From Saprospiraceae bacterium (GTDB taxonomy: Bacteria > Bacteroidota > Bacteroidia > Chitinophagales > Saprospiraceae): 44,750 nucleotides of DNA. The stretch covers positions 1 through 44,750 of the forward strand of contig JAGQWZ010000074.1 in NCBI GenBank assembly GCA_020436835.1, in the 5' to 3' direction. The translations under genes and the position numbers were made by a program. A model generated the notes under the pieces. It was given only the letters and a program-made list of their open reading frames with translations, made no database searches and had not been told where the DNA came from. How positions within the stretch are numbered: position 1 is the stretch's first letter; each line of letters starts with the position of its first letter. Of this stretch, positions 35,092 to 44,518 are shown one piece after another.

Positions 35092-35306
35092 ATTCGTCTT
35101 TTCTAATCAATATCGAAACTAAGCATTCCATCGCTAGAAAAAAGAATACCGGGGAGGCGAATTGAAAAAATTTAAAAATAAAATTGAGATGTTCCTTCCT
35201 TCCTATAAAGTCGATAAATATTATCCTGAAGCAACGTTCATTGAAAGTACCATTGAGATACTATATTTAGTAACCGGTTCAAATTTTCAAAATAAAAAAT
35301 GAAGGA

Positions 35307-35675
35307 ATGAAATTATCATCACTCACACCGATGCTATACACCCTGGAAATGCAGGAAACTATTGCCTTTTATAGTGAAATTCTTGGATTCCAATGTGCAA
35401 CTTATCAAGAGGAATGGGGTTGGGTATCTCTGCATTGCGATAATATCCGCATCATGTTCTCCCTGCCCAATGATCATTTACCTTTTACCCGGCCCACTTT
35501 CACCGGATCGTTTTATTTTAATACGGCAAGTGTGGAGGAGTTTTACGCCAGGATCAAAAACAAAGTGAACCTCTGTTACCCCATGGAAGATTTTGATTAT
35601 GGAATGCGGGAATTTGCCTTTTGGGATAATAATGGGTACCTCCTCCAGTTCGGCAAAGAAATCCCCGGTACTTAA
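35307..35675 (+). CDS. VOC-family (glyoxalase/bleomycin-resistance fold) protein
   Basis: A 122-aa protein of one VOC domain: two beta-alpha-beta-beta-beta modules (LTPMLYTLEMQETIAFYSEIL, GWVSLHCDNIRIMF, then YFNTASVEEFYARI, EFAFWDNNGYLLQF). The family includes glyoxalases, dioxygenases and resistance proteins that bind a metal between modules. With a single domain it should be a dimer. Possible metal-ligand residues are visible but the reaction is not determined. Confidence 0.85.
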   Translation: MKLSSLTPMLYTLEMQETIAFYSEILGFQCATYQEEWGWVSLHCDNIRIMFSLPNDHLPFTRPTFTGSFYFNTASVEEFYARIKNKVNLCYPMEDFDYGMREFAFWDNNGYLLQFGKEIPGT

Positions 35676-35698
35676 TGCCGAACCATTCACAGGAGCTA

Positions 35699-37204
35699 TC
35701 AGTTGCTATATAATCCCGTATTTCCTTTCTCCAATAATGGCATCAGCCTGGAAACGATTTCCGGATGTTCATGCGCTACATTCGCAGTTTCAGCCGGATC
35801 ATCGTTATAATCATATAATTCAATAGTCGGCGATTCCTCACGAAAATATTTCGTTATACGGAACGAATCTGTTCGCAGGGAAATTCCATTTCTGAAATAA
35901 CCGTATGCGAGGCCTTGTCCTGATTCAACCTGGGACTGCTTAAATTTACCGGCAAAGCTCGATCCATCAATCGGCCCGGGTAACGGTATATCACATAGAT
36001 CGAGTAAGGTGGGGAAAATATCAACACTTTCCACTACGCTTTCTATGGAGGAATGCGCAGGTTGGTTTCCCGGCAACCGGAAAATCAAGGTACTGCGCAA
36101 CGCATATTCCGATAAAGTGTGTTTACCCCAAACGCGAAGATCGCCCAGATGCCACCCATGATCTCCCCAGATCACCACAATCGTGTTGTCCATCAGGTCA
36201 AGCTCTTCAAGCTTTTGCATCAATTTTCCCACCTGTGCGTCAATATAGCTTACACAGGCATAGTAGGCATGAATTAATTTCCGCGTATAATCGTCTGACA
36301 ACGTGGTGTCCAGGGATGCCTTTTCTTCTCCCAGGGCATATTGATTAAATTCACCGCTGCTATGCAGACTTGCCCTGGATATGTCCGAAGGAATTCCACT
36401 AAAAGGGGGCAGAGGCATCTCCTGATCTGAATAGAGATCCCAATATTTTTCTGGTGCGGTAAAGGGTAAATGAGGTTTGAAGTACCCAACTCCCAATAAA
36501 AACGGTTGATCCTTTGTACTCAATTCACCCAGTTTTTCCAATGCCAGGGCAGTGGTAAGTCCATCCGGGTATCCATCATCTTCGACTTGCCCTTTTTCAT
36601 AGGGACGAACCTGTTTATTCAGGCTTTGCCGGTTTTCACCACTGGCATAGCCAAAGAAAGCATTCCATCCGGTTTTCCATTTACCAGGATCGAAGAGAAA
36701 TTCATCCCAGGAGTACGGTAGCTCCATGACATTGGAGGGAGCTTCCTCATATCCATAAACCAGGCCGTCGGCAGAATGACTTATTTTACCTATGCCGGCC
36801 GTATGATATCCGAATCGCCGGAACTGATGGATCAGCGTTTCCGGATATTCGCCTTCAGGAGCCCGGGCCATCAATTCGGCCATGACATTGTTGGACAAGT
36901 GTTGCCGGCTTCGCGGTCGCATACCGGTGAGGAGTGCGCATCTGGAGGCACCACAGGTTGGCACCTGCACATAATGTTTTTTAAAGACAAATCCCTGATC
37001 CGCAATTCGATCCATATTTGGTGTCTGAATCAAATCATTTCCATAGCATCCAAGTTCCGGTCTTAAATCATCAATCGCAATAAACAACACATTAGGTGGT
37101 ACTTCGGGACCGGAGCAACCAGGACAAATCAACATAACTGATCCGATCAAGAACAGAAATACAAAGGCTTCAAACCTATGTGGCATTGAAAGTTTTTTTA
37201 GCAT
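35699..37204 (-). CDS. Sulfatase lipoprotein, type I (iduronate-2-sulfatase-like)
   Basis: An exported sulfatase of about 501 aa. The formylglycine motif C-x-A-S-R is TCGASRCALLTG with Cys84; Asp45/Asp46 (IDDLRPE) and the later GDHGWHLGD supply metal ligands. The start at 37204 (or 37186) gives a lipoprotein-like leader ending PGC; the frame runs 20 codons farther upstream. Sulfatases of this subgroup desulfate marine or host sulfated glycans and need a maturase encoded elsewhere. The window contains other glycan enzymes (GH92, GH140-like), but no direct partner is in the same transcription unit. Confidence 0.9.
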   Translation of the reverse strand: MLKKLSMPHRFEAFVFLFLIGSVMLICPGCSGPEVPPNVLFIAIDDLRPELGCYGNDLIQTPNMDRIADQGFVFKKHYVQVPTCGASRCALLTGMRPRSRQHLSNNVMAELMARAPEGEYPETLIHQFRRFGYHTAGIGKISHSADGLVYGYEEAPSNVMELPYSWDEFLFDPGKWKTGWNAFFGYASGENRQSLNKQVRPYEKGQVEDDGYPDGLTTALALEKLGELSTKDQPFLLGVGYFKPHLPFTAPEKYWDLYSDQEMPLPPFSGIPSDISRASLHSSGEFNQYALGEEKASLDTTLSDDYTRKLIHAYYACVSYIDAQVGKLMQKLEELDLMDNTIVVIWGDHGWHLGDLRVWGKHTLSEYALRSTLIFRLPGNQPAHSSIESVVESVDIFPTLLDLCDIPLPGPIDGSSFAGKFKQSQVESGQGLAYGYFRNGISLRTDSFRITKYFREESPTIELYDYNDDPAETANVAHEHPEIVSRLMPLLEKGNTGLYSN

Positions 37205-37314
37205 AGACCGGTAACGTTTTCTGACAACGAGTACACTAAAATAGAGATTAAAAGCATAGCCCATTCACCATCTTGCCTACACCCGGAAAATGACTCCAAA
37301 ACACCTGCACTGAA

Positions 37315-37356
37315 CATGAATGCCCTCCGGAATTAAAACCGGGAGGGCATTTCATG
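37315..37356. other. Strong orphan hairpin in a divergent intergenic region
   Basis: CATGAATGCCCTCCGG (37315-37330) pairs with CCGGGAGGGCATTTCATG, leaving two single-base bulges and an eight-base loop. The outer genes diverge, so it does not end either of them. It may be the terminator of a lost gene or a structure in the 5' region of the ABC transcript. Confidence 0.4.
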
Positions 37357-37432
37357 GTCATCTCTGACCAGACCAGATACACACGTTGAGCATGCTCCCT
37401 CCTGCTATCCAACGAATTTGTATCATTGTTAC

Positions 37433-38869
37433 ATGATTATTCTAGAAAATCTGACTTGTGGATATACGGACAAGCCTGTCCTGAAAGCTATCAATTGGCA
37501 TATACGAACAGGGGAAAATTGGGTGCTCACCGGTGGCATGGGAGCCGGAAAAACTACCCTGACCAAAACACTACTGGGGCAAATCCGGATCCTGGAAGGG
37601 AAGTTACATTACCGGTTTCTGGAAAATCCGGAAAGTTATGAAGAGCGTAAACAAAAAATCCACCTGGTTTCATTTACAGACTCCGGAAAGCTTTTCCAAA
37701 GTGTCAATGCCGTGCACTATTATCAACAGCGGTATCAGGCTTTTGACTCAGACGGACACCTAACGGTTCAGGAATATCTGGAAGACGGAGGACTGGACCT
37801 GCAAAATACCCATCATTTGGAATTGATCCGATTGCTGAAATTGGAACCGCTGCTAAACCTGGAACGCATCAAACTGAGCAGTGGTCAAACCAGGAAATTA
37901 CTTCTTTGTAAGGTTTTTTTTGGCCAACCCCGAATTCTGATTCTGGATAATCCCCATGTCGGTCTGGATGATCAAAGCCGGCATACATTTAACGAACACC
38001 TGGACCTCTTGGTCAACCACTTTAATCAGCAACTCGTCCTTTCCGGTCACTTCCGCGGTCTACCCAAATGCATAAATAATCAACTACATCTTAATAAAGG
38101 AGCGATCGAATATTGTGGTGCATTACAAAGGCCCGAAAGGGAATCCTCCTACCGAAAAAAATCGATCGAAATAGAGCTACTGCCAATACTGAGGCAAGAC
38201 TGTGAGATTAAAAACGTCGAACAAATTCTAAATTTTGATCACCTGCAAATAAAATATGCCAATAAAACGGTGATCGAGGACTTAGACTGGGAGGTAAAAA
38301 AGGGAGAAAAATGGTTGGTCCGGGGTCCTAATGGCTCAGGCAAGTCCACCATTATAAGTCTCATCTATGGAGATCATCCTCAGGCATACTCCAATAAAAT
38401 CACTCTTTTTGATCGTAGAAGAGGTACAGGTGAAAGTATTTGGGATATTAAAAAGAAAATTGGTTTTACCTCCTCCGAATTACATAGCTACTTTAACTAT
38501 AATCATCGGGCAGCAGAGGTGGTATTGAGTGGTTTGACTGATACTTTTTTCCCGGGAAATGGTGATCCGGACAAAATGCATTTATGCAAATTACTTTTTG
38601 AATATTTTGACCTTTCGGAAGAGATGCAAACTCCTTTTCAAAAACTCTCTACCGGAATGCAGCGCCTTCTCTTTTTTATGCGTGCATTAATTAAATTTCC
38701 TCCGGTATTATTGCTGGATGAACCTTATCAGGGTCTGGATAGGGTTTCGATTGAGCGTTGTAATACACTCCTCGAATCAATATTGACCCCGGTTCACACT
38801 TTAATATTTATTTCTCATTTTGACGATGAAGTACCAAATATTGTAACCAGGGAACTGATTTTGAAATAA
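37433..38869 (+). CDS. ABC protein with two ATPase domains, ModF-like
   Basis: A 478-aa soluble ABC protein with two nucleotide-binding domains in one chain and no membrane domain. NBD1 has Walker A GGMGAGKTT (Lys40), signature LSSGQ (148-152) and Walker B ILILDNP with Asn173 where the catalytic glutamate is expected. NBD2 has GPNGSGKST (Lys304), LSTGMQ (405-410) and LLLDEP with Glu430. So one ATP site is probably hydrolytic and the other a locked one. Length and layout resemble ModF/PhrA-type proteins, which are associated with molybdate or photorepair genes but whose role is not settled. The ATG at 37433 is preferred to the one at 37418. Confidence 0.8.
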   Translation: MIILENLTCGYTDKPVLKAINWHIRTGENWVLTGGMGAGKTTLTKTLLGQIRILEGKLHYRFLENPESYEERKQKIHLVSFTDSGKLFQSVNAVHYYQQRYQAFDSDGHLTVQEYLEDGGLDLQNTHHLELIRLLKLEPLLNLERIKLSSGQTRKLLLCKVFFGQPRILILDNPHVGLDDQSRHTFNEHLDLLVNHFNQQLVLSGHFRGLPKCINNQLHLNKGAIEYCGALQRPERESSYRKKSIEIELLPILRQDCEIKNVEQILNFDHLQIKYANKTVIEDLDWEVKKGEKWLVRGPNGSGKSTIISLIYGDHPQAYSNKITLFDRRRGTGESIWDIKKKIGFTSSELHSYFNYNHRAAEVVLSGLTDTFFPGNGDPDKMHLCKLLFEYFDLSEEMQTPFQKLSTGMQRLLFFMRALIKFPPVLLLDEPYQGLDRVSIERCNTLLESILTPVHTLIFISHFDDEVPNIVTRELILK

Positions 38870-40156
38870 TTAATGCATGCCCGCCCACATCTCAAACATA
38901 TTGATCGCTTTAAAGAGGACTCCGGCTGAACCCCGGAAGGTACCGGAGCCCATTGGTTCATTCGAAGGTGTATACCATTCAAAAAAACCGTCATTCCTGA
39001 CGACCCTTTGCACCATAGGTTGAATTTGATCATATGCTTCCTCTACAAATCCAAATCGAATTAATTGTTGGATCATTCTGCCGCCGAACCAGGTCCAATC
39101 CCCGCCGTTTTGGTATCCATATGGATACATACCTTTATTTTCAAATGCCCAGTCCGGATAGGGTGGATACATGGTTAATCCAATCGATGCAGCATTGGCT
39201 TTCCTTACATTTTCAAGCATTTTATTCAGCGCATTCCGTATTTCAACAGTATCCAAAAGACCGGCTTCAATTGCCACTGCGGTACCACCGTGATAGTAAA
39301 TTTGATTTTCGTCAAAATCTCCGGGATAAGGAGATCCTTCCAGATAAACATGGGGTATAAACTTCTTGTTGGTATCATCCCATAATACCTTCATAATATT
39401 TTGAGCGAGATCATTTCTCACTGGCTCCCACTTTTCGGCAAACTGTGGCACTAATTCAATAAGATTATCCAGAGCAATAAGTAACATCGCATTATCATAA
39501 ATATCAAGACAGAAATGAGTATTCTCATCAATAGTCACACCCCAGGGATGACTATGCTGAACATCTCCCCAATCAGCAGTGGTAGCCCCATAGATTAAAT
39601 TATATTTCTCTGACCATCGGTGCCGAAAGAGAAATTCGAGGGCAAAATCCATTCGTTCCGGTACTGACATCTCTCCCACTTTCTCTGTCAGGATCGTCGC
39701 ATCACCGGTTGCTTTTACTAATTTGTATACCGCCTGAATTAAAGATGTTTCATGATCGGTTTCGACTGTATTTTTATGCCCACAATAGTTGGGCTCCAGC
39801 TCGGTGTAGATATACCGGTACCCTCCCTCGCTTTTTACTGCCTTTGATTTTGGAATAAAACCATCAACAATATTCCCGTCCTCCCCCTGCAATCGAAAAA
39901 AGACCAATAGGTTTTCCTTCAGTACATTATAGTCAAATACTTCAGCCGACAGCTCAATGAAGGTATTGTAATCTCTGATCCACACTTCACTGTATCCATC
40001 TCCGGCATTGAAACCTGACTTTATAATTGAGAGGGCCTTTTCCTTCACAAAAGCAAATTCCGGATTTTCTAAAATTTTATTTTTCAGTGTTTCCTGGGCA
40101 CTACAAATTGCGCTACATAAAACCAGTAAAATAAAAGTGGTGTGAAGTACTCTCAT
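38870..40156 (-). CDS. Secreted six-hairpin glycosidase-like protein
   Basis: A 428-aa exported protein with a signal peptide at about residues 1-21 (MRVLHTTFILLVLCSA). The body has the repeating helical-hairpin features of alpha/alpha-barrel glycosidases: EVWIRDYNTFIELSAEV, ETDHETSLIQAVYKLV, ATTADWGDVQ, GGDWTWFGGRMIQQ and WYTPSNEP. Candidate acids include Asp in WIRDYN and Glu in VETDHETS. I use the ATG at 40156, two bases after the GH92 stop; a GTG at 40168 would overlap it. It lies directly downstream of the GH92 gene in one transcription unit, so it probably works on the same mannose- or glucose-rich glycan. The family number is not certain. Confidence 0.75.
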   Translation of the reverse strand: MRVLHTTFILLVLCSAICSAQETLKNKILENPEFAFVKEKALSIIKSGFNAGDGYSEVWIRDYNTFIELSAEVFDYNVLKENLLVFFRLQGEDGNIVDGFIPKSKAVKSEGGYRYIYTELEPNYCGHKNTVETDHETSLIQAVYKLVKATGDATILTEKVGEMSVPERMDFALEFLFRHRWSEKYNLIYGATTADWGDVQHSHPWGVTIDENTHFCLDIYDNAMLLIALDNLIELVPQFAEKWEPVRNDLAQNIMKVLWDDTNKKFIPHVYLEGSPYPGDFDENQIYYHGGTAVAIEAGLLDTVEIRNALNKMLENVRKANAASIGLTMYPPYPDWAFENKGMYPYGYQNGGDWTWFGGRMIQQLIRFGFVEEAYDQIQPMVQRVVRNDGFFEWYTPSNEPMGSGTFRGSAGVLFKAINMFEMWAGMH

Positions 40157-40157
40157 A

Positions 40158-42554
40158 TTAATTTTCACTTTTATCGGACATCGACGGAGGAGGGTTGGTT
40201 ACTCCCCAATGGTAATTCGGTTTATCTAGTAACGAAAATCGTAATTCCCCACCTTTCATGAGTTCGTCGCGGTACATCCAGCAATTTTCCAACTCCTTGC
40301 CATTCCAGTAGGCAGATTGAATAAATCCATTGTTTGCATCCTGCCGGTCAACCGTGATCAGTAGTTGATCTGCGGAATAATAATTGTGATCAAGCTGAAT
40401 TTGAATGGTATCGAAAAGAGGTGTACTAAATTGAAAGGTAGGCCGGGCGGCACTGTGGCCTTGCACATCAAACAAACCCATGGAAGCCATCACATACCAG
40501 GCTCCCAATTGACCCTGGTCTTCATCCTGCCCTACTCCATACCCATGCAATGGTGTCGTCCCATAAAAAGTGTTGCAGATGGACTGGACCCATTTCTGGG
40601 TAAGCCATGGTTTACCGGAATAATTGAATAGCCAGGAATTGTGTAAGCTGGGTTGATTTCCGTGATTGTACAATTTCTCAATGGCCGAAAAACTGTGAAT
40701 TTCATCTGTCCCACTACCAAATTGATTTTTCAGTGCATCGTCAAACATTTTTTCCAAACGGGAATTGAATAGCGTATCCCCCAATAAATGGATCAATGCT
40801 GCCGGGTCGTGGGGCACATACCAGGTATATTGCCAGGCATTACCTTCCTGAAATCCATCCCATGCTTTCATTGGATCGAATTCTTTAATAAATTCTCCGT
40901 TGGCTAATTTGGGCCTCATCATTTTTGGAGCCGGGTCAAAGAGATTCTTATAATACTCCGATTGCAGTTGCAACTGGTGGTGTGCCGCACTGTCCTTCAA
41001 TAATTTGGCCATTTGACCAACAGCATAGGAACTGAATGCATATTCCAGTGTGTGCGAACTTCCAAAATTAAAAACCCATCCGTTTGAGAGGATGGTATCT
41101 TCGTACGGTACATAGTGATACTCCAGGAATTTATGCAGGTCGTATTTTCCATTACCCAGATTACGGCCACTTGCCTGTATTTCATTTTTTAAAGCTGCCT
41201 GATATCCGTTATCAATATCAAAATCTCTAATGCCGGCATTATACGCGGAGGCAATCAAAAGGCCCTGGAAATTGGTTTGAACTCCATTGGTGTAAGTGCT
41301 GTTAGCGACACCATCATGGAGCCAGCCCCGCTCCAAATACAAGTCTATATTAGCTTGAACGTACCCGCTGAGGTAGTCGGGATATGCGAGAGCCCAGAGC
41401 AGGCTCAGATTCCAGAATCCACCCCACATCCCATCTGAATTATAGTGATGATAGGTAGGATTTCCCGAAGGATCCAAAGGTATACGACCAATCTCTCCCT
41501 GTATCTTTGGATAGTGTCCATTGACATCGCTGGCCAATCCCCTGCCGAGCAGGGCGTGATATAATCCGGTATAAAATTTTATCCGGTCATCCTCCCCTCC
41601 CCCTTTCACCTTAATTCGATTTAATTTCTCATTCCATTTCTGAAGTGCCTCCATTCGTACCTGACTAAAATCTTTTCCAACCATTTCGGATTCGAGATTC
41701 AGCCGGGCGTTTTCGATAGAAGTATAACTTAACCCGGTTTGAATTTCCAGGACATCTCCGGACTGTAAATCAAAACCCAGAGCCAGCCCGTTGTGTGTGC
41801 CCTTAGTCATGCGCTGATTTTCCTGGATCAGCGAGTCAACAAAAGAATGGGCAGAGGATATCGGCCGGTCAAACCTGGCGACGAAAAACATCGAGACGCT
41901 TTGATCGGGATCACAAAATTTCAGGTATTCCGGATAGGTTTCAATAAATCCTGTGACTTCGTATTCACCGACCACCTCGGCCTCAGCATTCAAGACATCC
42001 CCACTCTCTCCCTGACGATGTCCGATATCGACAATCACGGTTGCCGGTCCGGCTTGCTCAAATTGATAGCGATGATAACCTGCCCTTTCGGTGGCAGTAA
42101 GTTCTACCTGAATTTGGGGGTCCTTGAGAAATACCCGGTAGTATCCCGGTTCCGCAAATTCCGTTTCTTTGTCAAATCTCGACCGGTAGCCCGAATCAGG
42201 ATTCTCCAGACTGCCCGGCACGGTTTTAAGATCTCCCATGCCAGGCATAAAGGTTAACCCTCCTACCTGAAATTCATGGAAATGGCCAAATCCTTCGATC
42301 GAAGTGTGCCTGTCATCATAGCCTGTTGGCCCCCAACCACCGGCACTATTGTATGCATTTGTATGTGGTGCCAGTTTAGCCATTCCGAAAGGTAGCGCGG
42401 CTGGTGTATAAAAGAACCATCTACCGTGAACCGATCCGATCTGAGGATCGACAAAATGGGTAAGGTCGAGAAGTTCGGGTTTTTCGGAATTGCGGGAGCA
42501 ACTGACCAAAAAACTCAGTAAACTGATCAAGGAAATCCATCTGCTCAATGCCAT
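40158..42554 (-). CDS. GH92 alpha-mannosidase lipoprotein
   Basis: A 798-aa exported protein with a lipobox (FLVSC, Cys19) and the two-domain GH92 layout. The N-terminal beta-sandwich (about 35-275) contains FFYTPAALPFGMAKLAPHT and the glycine-rich stretch around GHFHEF. The C-terminal six-hairpin catalytic domain (about 300-790) has GMWGGFWNL, EEGNAWQYTWYVPHD-like QEGNAWQYTWYVPH, PLHGYGVGQDEDQGQLGAWYV and the calcium- and acid-binding signature near GQDEDQGQ. GH92 enzymes are calcium-dependent exo-alpha-mannosidases that trim N-glycans and other mannans. The next gene is the six-hairpin glycosidase, giving a small glycan-trimming operon. Confidence 0.92.
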   Translation of the reverse strand: MALSRWISLISLLSFLVSCSRNSEKPELLDLTHFVDPQIGSVHGRWFFYTPAALPFGMAKLAPHTNAYNSAGGWGPTGYDDRHTSIEGFGHFHEFQVGGLTFMPGMGDLKTVPGSLENPDSGYRSRFDKETEFAEPGYYRVFLKDPQIQVELTATERAGYHRYQFEQAGPATVIVDIGHRQGESGDVLNAEAEVVGEYEVTGFIETYPEYLKFCDPDQSVSMFFVARFDRPISSAHSFVDSLIQENQRMTKGTHNGLALGFDLQSGDVLEIQTGLSYTSIENARLNLESEMVGKDFSQVRMEALQKWNEKLNRIKVKGGGEDDRIKFYTGLYHALLGRGLASDVNGHYPKIQGEIGRIPLDPSGNPTYHHYNSDGMWGGFWNLSLLWALAYPDYLSGYVQANIDLYLERGWLHDGVANSTYTNGVQTNFQGLLIASAYNAGIRDFDIDNGYQAALKNEIQASGRNLGNGKYDLHKFLEYHYVPYEDTILSNGWVFNFGSSHTLEYAFSSYAVGQMAKLLKDSAAHHQLQLQSEYYKNLFDPAPKMMRPKLANGEFIKEFDPMKAWDGFQEGNAWQYTWYVPHDPAALIHLLGDTLFNSRLEKMFDDALKNQFGSGTDEIHSFSAIEKLYNHGNQPSLHNSWLFNYSGKPWLTQKWVQSICNTFYGTTPLHGYGVGQDEDQGQLGAWYVMASMGLFDVQGHSAARPTFQFSTPLFDTIQIQLDHNYYSADQLLITVDRQDANNGFIQSAYWNGKELENCWMYRDELMKGGELRFSLLDKPNYHWGVTNPPPSMSDKSEN

Positions 42555-42615
42555 GTTACCAATCGTTTTTTTGATTTAGAATCTGATAAGATGTACTAAA
42601 GTATGATCAGCTGAT

Positions 42616-43488
42616 TTAATAGACGCATTTGCGGTTATCTGATCTGATAAAATAACGCTTGTAATTTTTAGCTTTTTTGTCGGTACATCCACAAAGATCA
42701 AGTAATTCGATCTTGCGAAATTCGGTTGGATGGCTTTCTCCCTGTATCGTGATATAGCCACTTTTCACGGGTTTACCTTCTACCAGATATTCCGGATCAT
42801 ACTCATTTACCACACCTTTTCCCAGCACGGGTTTGGTATAGGTAAAGACGGTATCTCCCTCTACAATATGGTGTATTATAGAGTCTCCCAGCACGATCGC
42901 TTCCACCCTTACCCAGGTATCGCCATTATAGGTTTTCGATGTTGATTGAATGCAATGCCCGGTGTAAAGGGTGTCGGCAAGGTGCACGTGTGTGCCGGGA
43001 GTACAAAGATTCGCGGTCGGCCGCTCATCTACCCCATTGCCGGACAATAACTGCATTTCCAGAGAAATAGGAAAATCCTGCTCAAAACCCATTGTTTCTG
43101 GAGGTTGAGCATGTAACATGAGTCCATTATTCCGGTAGGCCCAATCGGGTGCTCCGGGAATGGTGGAATCACCTACGGTGCGATACTCGGCTATCAAGTG
43201 GTAGTATGAAAAAGAGTCCTTGTAGAAAAGGTGCGCATACCGGTCATCAAAATCCTTGTAGTCTTCATAGTTGGCCTGCAATACCCCCTGATGAACTCTA
43301 AAAGTATTGAGATAGTTCTCTCCCAACGGCACACCCCGGATTTTGGGCGTCCAGCCATCCAGATTATGCCCGTTAAAAAGAGAGATCCATTCCTTTTTAT
43401 CAGGATCCTGATCCGGGCTATTTTCGGATGAGCAAAAAACCAGGACAAACACCAAGCCAGCAAATAAAATTGACCATGCTAATTTCAT
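42616..43488 (-). CDS. DUF1080 lipoprotein (3-keto-disaccharide hydrolase domain)
   Basis: A 290-aa exported protein with a lipobox (VLVFC, Cys19). The DUF1080 domain (about 30-265) is a concanavalin-like jelly roll, beginning with the characteristic WISLFNGHNLDGWTP and continuing with YYHLIAEYRTVG, GLMLHAQPP and GYITIQGESHPTEFRKIEL. The domain was named for 3-keto-disaccharide hydrolysis, a step after periplasmic oxidation of a sugar, but many members are uncharacterised. The Gfo/Idh/MocA enzyme at 23602-24969 could supply such a keto sugar. The gene is followed by the GH92 operon and may be co-transcribed with it after a 61-base gap. Confidence 0.88.
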   Translation of the reverse strand: MKLAWSILFAGLVFVLVFCSSENSPDQDPDKKEWISLFNGHNLDGWTPKIRGVPLGENYLNTFRVHQGVLQANYEDYKDFDDRYAHLFYKDSFSYYHLIAEYRTVGDSTIPGAPDWAYRNNGLMLHAQPPETMGFEQDFPISLEMQLLSGNGVDERPTANLCTPGTHVHLADTLYTGHCIQSTSKTYNGDTWVRVEAIVLGDSIIHHIVEGDTVFTYTKPVLGKGVVNEYDPEYLVEGKPVKSGYITIQGESHPTEFRKIELLDLCGCTDKKAKNYKRYFIRSDNRKCVY

Positions 43489-43587
43489 TTACCAAAAATC
43501 GAATAATAATACTGGATGGACAAATTTGAAAGGTGGTTTAATTTAAGCTGGCCTTATCTTTGATCGAGCAAAATGCAGAAAAAAAAT

Positions 43588-43616
43588 AAAGCCTCCCGGA
43601 ATTTCCGGAAGGCTTT
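43588..43616 (-). terminator. Intrinsic terminator after the Cys-rich protein gene
   Basis: On the minus strand AAAGCCTTCCGGAA pairs with TTCCGGGAGGCTTT with one mismatch, then a run of T. It lies 33 bases past the stop of the gene at 43649. Confidence 0.85.
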
Positions 43617-43648
43617 AATGATCGGATGGTTTTCAGCGGATATTTTAT

Positions 43649-44356
43649 TTAGTTCACATAGAATGTGCTGTATTTCTCGTGATATTGACCACACTTATCT
43701 TTGATTCTAACTTTCAACTTATAGCATCCTTTCTTCATGTTTCTTAAGCGGTAGTCACTGTTTCCTGAACCTTTGCACCACTCGTAAGGATATTGAGTCT
43801 CTTTGCGGATGAAATGATTGTCGAGGTACAATGCCATCCATTCTATATCCTGATATTTTTGACAGTCAACCCGTACATATACATCTTTTCCATAGGGAAA
43901 GTGCTGATTATTCTGTGGACATTTGAACCAACTGTTCCAGTTGCAGTAGTTATTATTTCCACCTCCGTTTCCGGTGACACAGATATCGTAGTAAATCCAG
44001 TGACATCCACCACATTTGTCATATATCTTGCACTTCAATTTGTAATTTCCAGGGCTCAGGTTTCTCAGGTAGTTGTCTCCACCGCCAGGTCGGCACCACT
44101 CATAGGGGTAGCTGCTTTCTCTGCGAATAAATACATTGTTAACATAAAGGTCCATGTATTTAATATCATAGTGCTTTTGGGGCTTAACTCGTACATAAAT
44201 GTCTTCTCCATGGTAAAAAGTGTGCTTTTTAGGATATTCCCAATAGGACTGCCAATTACAGTAGGTGTAGTCAAGGGCTTCCACATTTACTTTCGCAGAG
44301 ATGTTCTGTGCGATCATTGAGAAGAAAGCCACAGCAATGATGATTATATTTTTCAT
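43649..44356 (-). CDS. Secreted Cys-rich protein with two tandem repeats
   Basis: A 235-aa exported protein with a signal peptide at about residues 1-21 (MKNIIIIAVAFFSMIAQNISA). Two homologous units follow, at about 29-127 and 136-235. Each begins with a YCNW motif, contains DIYVRV or DVYVRV, then YPYEWC, a glycine/asparagine-rich turn, a LRN segment and KLKxxIxDKCG. Cysteines recur at 33/138, 88/194 and 115/222, with extra ones in each unit, so disulfides are likely outside the cell. The fold looks beta-rich and could be a lectin- or Ig-like binding module. I recognise no family. It has its own terminator. Confidence 0.75.
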   Translation of the reverse strand: MKNIIIIAVAFFSMIAQNISAKVNVEALDYTYCNWQSYWEYPKKHTFYHGEDIYVRVKPQKHYDIKYMDLYVNNVFIRRESSYPYEWCRPGGGDNYLRNLSPGNYKLKCKIYDKCGGCHWIYYDICVTGNGGGNNNYCNWNSWFKCPQNNQHFPYGKDVYVRVDCQKYQDIEWMALYLDNHFIRKETQYPYEWCKGSGNSDYRLRNMKKGCYKLKVRIKDKCGQYHEKYSTFYVN

Positions 44357-44518
44357 GTTTTTAAGGTTTTACTTGTTTTTTAGATTCGATTAAGATCAAT
44401 TACGGTTTACTGTGGAATGAGCACTTCCAATTGTCCTCAATCTTTAAAAATCTTAACATTTCCTTAACACTTTAAAACATACCATGCAGGGCAAAAAAGA
44501 ATCTATAGTCTTGATTAT

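Noticed and set aside
43793..44320. A 175-codon plus-strand frame antisense to the Cys-rich protein
   Set aside because: The long hydrophobic translation is a mirror of the repeat-rich real gene, which has a signal peptide, internal repeat and terminator of its own.
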